A stretch of DNA of 9,545 nucleotides from GWB1-54-5 sp035290085. GTDB taxonomy: Bacteria > Patescibacteriota > Gracilibacteria > Peribacterales > Peribacteraceae. The notes under the pieces were generated by a model. The model searched no databases, had not been told where the DNA came from, and saw nothing but the letters and a program-made list of their open reading frames with translations. The translations under genes were made by a program, and so were the position numbers. Location: assembly GCA_035290085.1 (NCBI GenBank), contig DATDVK010000052.1:1-9545 (forward strand), in the 5' to 3' direction. Shown one piece after another: positions 6,164 to 9,545 of the stretch (positions within the stretch are counted from its first letter, which is position 1; the number at the start of each line of letters is the position of its first letter).

Positions 6164-7520
6164 AACGGAAAAAATGCACGAACCGTACTGGCGCTGCTTC
6201 CGTACGGAAGACCACTGCTCCGCCCTCGCTCTCCGTATCGATACGGTACGCCGGGCAGAGACCCTCGATGCTCTCCACTACCTGCAGATCCTCGCGAAAG
6301 ACTCCACGCTGCCAAACGTGTGCAAGGAGCGGGCTCGTCGCATCGATGGAGGCACCGGAAGACGCGTGTGCATCGATGAAATCGCGCGCAAGCCCCCACG
6401 TGTAAAACCCCTCCGCACTCAAGCCAAGATCCGGAGGCAGTACTCCCAAACGGTCAACGCACGCATTGCAGGAACCGTAGGAGTACAGGCAGAGCGCTGA
6501 AAGATGCGTGAAGATGATAAGTCCTGCAAGCACCCACCTCGCCGCCGGACGACGGAGGAAATCTAGTATGTCCACCAAACCGAGAACGGCAAACCCCATG
6601 AGAATGGGGTAGCCGGGGAATGCGAAGCGGATGCCACGCACCCACCAGAACGACGTGAGGAGCTCTGCGGTGAGCATGACCGCGACGAGGAACCCCTGCT
6701 TCCGGCCGTGCTTCAGCAGCCCATAGACTGCGCAAAGCAGGAGGATGGGGAGCAGGTTGCGCAGCGGATGGACATAGAAGAGAACATTGGAAAGGATCTG
6801 CCCGAAGAATCCGAGTGACTGTTCCGAGAGCTCCGACGTGTACTCGCTGTAGAGCGGATCGCCAAAGAGGAGGAAATTGCGCAGGAACCACAAACCGAGG
6901 AGTCCTAGCCCTAGCCCTAACCCCCCTATGAAAGGTACAGCCTTGAGATCGCTCCGCCGGTAGAGAAGCGCATGCCCCAGGAAGAGTGCAAACAGCGGTA
7001 CGCCGTTGTAGCGCGTGAGGCTCGCGAGACCCGCGAGCGCGAAGGCAGCAAGGTACCACCGCTTCTCTTCCTTCGCACACAAATACGCGAGAGCCGAGAA
7101 GAGGAAGAGCATCGTGAAAAGGAGGTCGGCTGACCCGAGCGTTGTCATGAAGATGAACCCGTGGTGGAGAGTGAGCAGAATCACCGCGAGGAGCGCCACT
7201 TTCCTCGTTGTCGTCTTTGCGAGGAGTAGAAAAGTGGCAATGAGTACTCCCCATCCCGCAAGAAGGCTGCTGAGTTTCATGCCCAGCCCATACCCAAGCA
7301 CTGAGACAAATGGATAGGAGAGGAAGGCATGCAGCGGCAGATGTTTCGCGTACGGTTCTCCGAAGAGTGCATAGGAACCATGCTGCCAGAGCTGCTCACC
7401 GAGCAACGCATACACTGCGGTATCGCTCACGATCGGGTCCCGCAGATGCGGCAGCCACAGGAGCAGGAGCGCTGTGCAGCATCCCATGATGATGAGCCAA
7501 TCACGTTTTAAGCTCTCCAT
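6150..7520 (-). CDS. Second GT39/ArnT-like membrane sugar transferase
   Basis: This 456-residue protein has about eleven hydrophobic segments spread to residue 355 and a roughly 100-residue C-terminal hydrophilic domain with three cysteines near its start. The first loop has VSDTAVYALLGEQLW (31-45). Asp33, with Glu42 after it, is at the site of the catalytic Asp of PMT/ArnT-like enzymes, and KHLPLHAFLSYP follows, as is usual in this family. It should use a polyprenyl-phosphate sugar on the outer face of the membrane. It is the last gene of the minus-strand run and lies downstream of a DPM1-like GT2, which could make its donor. The start is the ATG at 7520; a GTG at 7532 would add four residues, and neither has a good ribosome site. 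A (Gly-Leu) run at about 205-215 comes from six-base repeats in the DNA. Confidence 0.8.
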   Translation of the reverse strand: MESLKRDWLIIMGCCTALLLLWLPHLRDPIVSDTAVYALLGEQLWQHGSYALFGEPYAKHLPLHAFLSYPFVSVLGYGLGMKLSSLLAGWGVLIATFLLLAKTTTRKVALLAVILLTLHHGFIFMTTLGSADLLFTMLFLFSALAYLCAKEEKRWYLAAFALAGLASLTRYNGVPLFALFLGHALLYRRSDLKAVPFIGGLGLGLGLLGLWFLRNFLLFGDPLYSEYTSELSEQSLGFFGQILSNVLFYVHPLRNLLPILLLCAVYGLLKHGRKQGFLVAVMLTAELLTSFWWVRGIRFAFPGYPILMGFAVLGLVDILDFLRRPAARWVLAGLIIFTHLSALCLYSYGSCNACVDRLGVLPPDLGLSAEGFYTWGLARDFIDAHASSGASIDATSPLLAHVWQRGVFREDLQVVESIEGLCPAYRIDTESEGGAVVFRTEAAPVRFVHFFRCTGQ

Positions 7521-7588
7521 AGCAGAGAACACTCTACAACGATCTTCATTAGCAGTACTACTGGCAAATCACAGTATCCGGATGGGAA

Positions 7589-7630
7589 GGCAGTAGGCAG
7601 TAGGCAGTGAAAAATCACTGATTACTACTG
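7589..7630. repeat. GGCAGTA heptamer tandem repeat with hairpin
   Basis: GGCAGTA occurs twice and GGCAGTG once in direct succession at 7589-7609. CAGTGA (7605-7610) pairs with TCACTG (7615-7620) around AAAA, and CAGTAG (7598-7603) can pair with CTACTG (7625-7630). The minus-strand GT2 stop codon (TGA 7617-7615) is in the hairpin. The 11-mer GTAGGCAGTAG at 7593-7603 also occurs at 6118-6128. Confidence 0.7.
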
Positions 7631-8370
7631 TCTTCTGTCTTCTGACTTCTGGCTTCTATCTCCACAAATCGCAGCTTCACAAACACCCACACCCACTTAA
7701 ACCAGTCTTTCCAGCAGATCTTCTTCCCTTCTTCCACAGAGCGCGGATGGTAGGAAATAGGCTGCTCATGGATCGTGTACCCACGCCGGGCGAGCATGCA
7801 GGTGAGCTCGGGATCGAAGCGGAAATCATTCTCTTTGAGCGGGAGAGTTCTGAGGATGTCTCCCCGCACCATCTTGTAGCACGTCGGCTGGTCGGTGAGT
7901 TTGGTTCCGTGTAGGAAGTTGCAGATGTAGGTGAGCATGGACCCCCCGATGAAGAAGGTGAGGTGCACAAACTGCTTCTGCTTCTTCAGGCGCCGGGAAC
8001 CGAAGAGCGCTTCGACATTGTGCTTCTCGGCATACGCGAGGAGTCCCGGAATCTCCTCTGGCGAGTACTCAAGGTCGGCATCCTGCACCAAGACAAAGCG
8101 GCCGTTGGCATGCTGGTACCCCATGCGGACCGCAGAACCCTTTCCCCCATTCTCTTTCGAAAGAACCGAATCCTGCGGACGGGAGAGGGAGCGGACGATC
8201 TCTGCAGACCGGTCTTTCGATCCGTCATCCACAAAAATCACTTCCGCGATATCCCCGCATGCACGGAAAACACGACCGATGATTTCCCGGAGAGTTCTCT
8301 CCTCGTTATAGATGGGCATCACAATACTCAGACGCACATCGTTTCCGGCATGTGTATGGTGCGGTGTCAT
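7615..8370 (-). CDS. GT2, DPM1/polyprenyl-phosphate glycosyltransferase-like
   Basis: This 251-residue protein is a full GT-A domain of the DPM1/DPG-synthase type. It has RLSIVMPIYNEERTLREII (13-31), AEVIFVDDGSKDRSAEIV (42-59), ENGGKGSAVRMGY (73-85) and VLVQDADLEYSPEEI (93-107), with Asp97-Ala-Asp99 as the DXD. LTDQPTCYKMVRGDIL follows in the acceptor region. It has no C-terminal membrane helices, unlike GtrB. The family moves a sugar from a nucleotide donor to polyprenyl phosphate on the cytoplasmic face, giving donors for GT-C enzymes such as the one just downstream. The sugar is unknown. The start is ATG at 8370; GTG at 8379 would add three residues. It begins 32 nt after the upstream broken GT4. 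The C-terminal tail is built from heptamer repeats. Confidence 0.87.
   Translation of the reverse strand: MTPHHTHAGNDVRLSIVMPIYNEERTLREIIGRVFRACGDIAEVIFVDDGSKDRSAEIVRSLSRPQDSVLSKENGGKGSAVRMGYQHANGRFVLVQDADLEYSPEEIPGLLAYAEKHNVEALFGSRRLKKQKQFVHLTFFIGGSMLTYICNFLHGTKLTDQPTCYKMVRGDILRTLPLKENDFRFDPELTCMLARRGYTIHEQPISYHPRSVEEGKKICWKDWFKWVWVFVKLRFVEIEARSQKTEDSSNQ
7631..7658. repeat. TCTTCTG-type heptamer repeat inside the GT2 3' end
   Basis: Four consecutive 7-bp units, TCTTCTG, TCTTCTG, ACTTCTG and GCTTCTA, lie immediately beside the other heptamer block. On the minus strand they encode part of the last 13 residues of the GT2 protein (EARSQKTEDSSNQ), a tail with no expected function in this enzyme family. 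Confidence 0.75.
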
Positions 8371-8402
8371 GCGGGGCACCAGCCTACAGGAACCGCCGAA
8401 AC

Positions 8403-9416
8403 TTACGAAACCATTTCTGCTATAAGCCGCTTCACGAGGCGCGCAAGACTATGCCCATCCACAACATGCTTCCGCTGCACAGCCGCAATCTCCCTCCGCT
8501 TCTCAGGAGGGAGCTCGCAGATCTCCCGGATGCGATCGTCGAGCGTCTGCCTCGTCGCCTGGCACACAGGGAGAAGAAGATGCTGCACTGCTGCTGCGGT
8601 GGAAATGACAATGCAGCCGGAGGACATGGCTTCCAGCACCGCTTTGTCGAGACTGGTCGTACTCGCGTGCACAAACACCGTCGCCCGCTGCAGGAGAGGC
8701 AGGAGCACATCCTGCGTCGCAGGCTGGATGGTGACTCGTTTTCGCAGATGTGTTTGCGCCAGCTGATGCTGCAACGCAGCATACAACTCATGATCCGCAT
8801 CCGTAATGGGGCGGCCGACGATCATCAAACGGTAGTCCGACGGGAGCTACTCGAACGCATGGAGAATCACCCCGAGATTCTTGGAAGCCGTGATGCGACC
8901 GACCGTGAGGAGGAGCTTCTCCTCACGGGTTCTTTCACTGGGAACAAAGAAATCGACATCGATGCCATGGCCGACGACCACGCTCTTCTCCGTACGCAGG
9001 GGCATGCCGTGAATGGAGGCACTGAACACCTTCCGCACAAAGCAGAGGGCAATGCGCAGCGGCCAGCGGGTGCCGCGCGCTTCGTACCAGAGGTACATGC
9101 GCTTGTGCAGGAGAAGCCACAGAGGAGCACCCAGCACTATCCAGACGGGCGTCATGTGCACGAGCACCGCATCGTACTGCTTCCGCAGGCGCCACTGCAG
9201 ACTCCAGAAACGCAGCACCTGGGAAACGCGCGCGCTCCCGCTCTCCTTGCCAAGCGATTCCACCTTCACATTCTTCGCGAACGAGTGTTCTCCCACGAGC
9301 TGCCCGATCACGCACACGCCTTCGCACTGCTTGGCGAACTCTGCCACCCACCGGTGGAAGAACCCGAGAATGGGATCGGCACGGTCCACCTTCTGCGTCA
9401 CGAGGAGAAGCCTCAT
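8403..9416 (-). pseudogene. GT4 glycosyltransferase interrupted by an in-frame TAG
   Basis: One reading frame of 338 codons covers a complete GT4 with a single TAG at 8849-8847 (codon 190). The N-terminal part starts MRLLLVTQKVDRADPILGFF and ends EEKLLLTVGRITASKNLGVI, then HAFE. After the stop the same frame continues LPSDYRLMIVGRPITDADHE, with no shift. The junction reads exactly as an unbroken GT4 C-terminal domain should. The later TTSLDKAVLEAMSSGCIVIS is the usual donor-binding signature in its Leu-Asp-Lys variant, Glu being in VLEAM. A C-to-T change in CAG (Gln) would give this TAG. Other genes here end in TAG, so general recoding is unlikely. A mutation, strain variation, sequence error or readthrough are all possible. 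The start ATG overlaps the upstream stop by 4 nt and has no ribosome site. Confidence 0.8.
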
Positions 9417-9545
9417 AGGAGCGTACGGAGGAAATCACTGTACTGCCGGATCAGGAAGTCACGGCTGAAGTGATCGAGGATCTTGGAGGCCTCCGCACCC
9501 ATGGTATCGCAGACAGCAGGATTGGTGAGAAGAGCTTCGATGCAA
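9413..9545 (-). CDS. GT4-like glycosyltransferase, C-terminal end (runs off right edge)
   Basis: The minus strand from the right edge reads 43 codons to TGA at 9415-9413. The peptide is CIEALLTNPAVCDTMGAEAS followed by KILDHFSRDFLIRQYSDFLR and TLL. The pattern of Ile-Glu-x-Leu-Leu-x-Asn-Pro, then Met-Gly-x-x-Ala and His-Phe-Ser fits the final two helices of GT4 enzymes. The catalytic parts are outside the window. Its stop overlaps the next GT4 start by 4 nt, placing it at the head of the visible minus-strand operon. Confidence 0.7.
   Translation of the reverse strand, partial: CIEALLTNPAVCDTMGAEASKILDHFSRDFLIRQYSDFLRTLL

Noticed and set aside
6904..6926. CCTAGCCCTAGCCCTAAC, resembling telomere-type repeats
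   Set aside because: It lies inside the GT-C coding frame and encodes alternating Gly-Leu in a membrane helix, with too few units to be a telomere-like array.
7508..7549. Minus-strand 13-codon ORF (MKIVVECSLLWRA) overlapping the GT-C start, a possible leader peptide
   Set aside because: No ribosome site, no regulatory codon run and no attenuator-like structure. An ORF this short is expected by chance.
8403..9416. Alternative genetic code as the cause of the internal TAG
   Set aside because: TAG is the terminal stop at 2728, 6121 and 6150, each at a sensible protein end. Site-specific readthrough remains possible but general reassignment does not fit.
8352..9473. 373-codon plus-strand ORF across the broken GT4
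   Set aside because: It is antisense to GT4 motifs that are recognisable on the minus strand on both sides of the TAG. It has no recognisable domain and many His and Arg residues typical of shadow frames.

Overview
The window is bacterial and consists almost entirely of glycan-assembly genes: cytoplasmic glycosyltransferases of the GT4 and GT2 types, two multi-membrane-span GT39/ArnT-like (GT-C) sugar transferases, a GtrA-like membrane protein, a SAM-dependent methyltransferase and an unclassified GT-A-like protein. This is the content of an exopolysaccharide, O-antigen-like or cell-surface glycosylation locus. The genes are GC-rich and tightly packed, with 4-8 nt stop/start overlaps. Most starts lack a recognisable Shine-Dalgarno sequence. 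TAA, TAG and TGA all close normal genes, so the genetic code looks standard. A candidate-phylum (Patescibacteria-like) bacterium is my guess from gene style only, and I hold it weakly. The intergenic short tandem repeats and a GTAGAGACG-type palindrome also recall cyanobacterial genomes.

Layout. (1) 1-332, minus: the N-terminal part of a GT4 that runs off the left edge. It is divergent from (2) 381-4053, plus: a four-gene operon of GT4, GT-C membrane transferase, GtrA-like protein and WaaE-like GT2. (3) 4054-4308: a convergent gap holding a roughly 170-nt nested inverted repeat and two overlapping AT-rich hairpins. (4) 4309-4971, minus: a methyltransferase whose 5' end lies in 9-bp repeats. 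(5) 5081-6121, plus: a GT-A-like protein with a DDD motif. (6) A strong palindrome at 6113-6163 containing the stop codons of both flanking convergent genes. (7) 9545-6150, minus: a run of partial GT4, GT4 broken by an in-frame TAG, DPM1-like GT2 and a second GT-C transferase.

How the genes may work together (inference). The GT2 and GT4 enzymes would build or extend glycans from activated sugars in the cytoplasm. The DPM1-like GT2 would make a polyprenyl-phosphate sugar, the GtrA-like protein would help move such lipid-linked sugars across the membrane, and the two GT-C enzymes would transfer sugar on the outer face. The methyltransferase may modify a sugar or another small substrate.

The items most worth a second look are the large nested hairpin at 4072-4241, the single in-frame TAG in the GT4 gene at 8847-8849, the shared-stop palindrome at 6113-6163, and the 7- and 9-bp repeats that run into coding ends. 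I see no CRISPR array, tRNA, rRNA or recognisable transposase.
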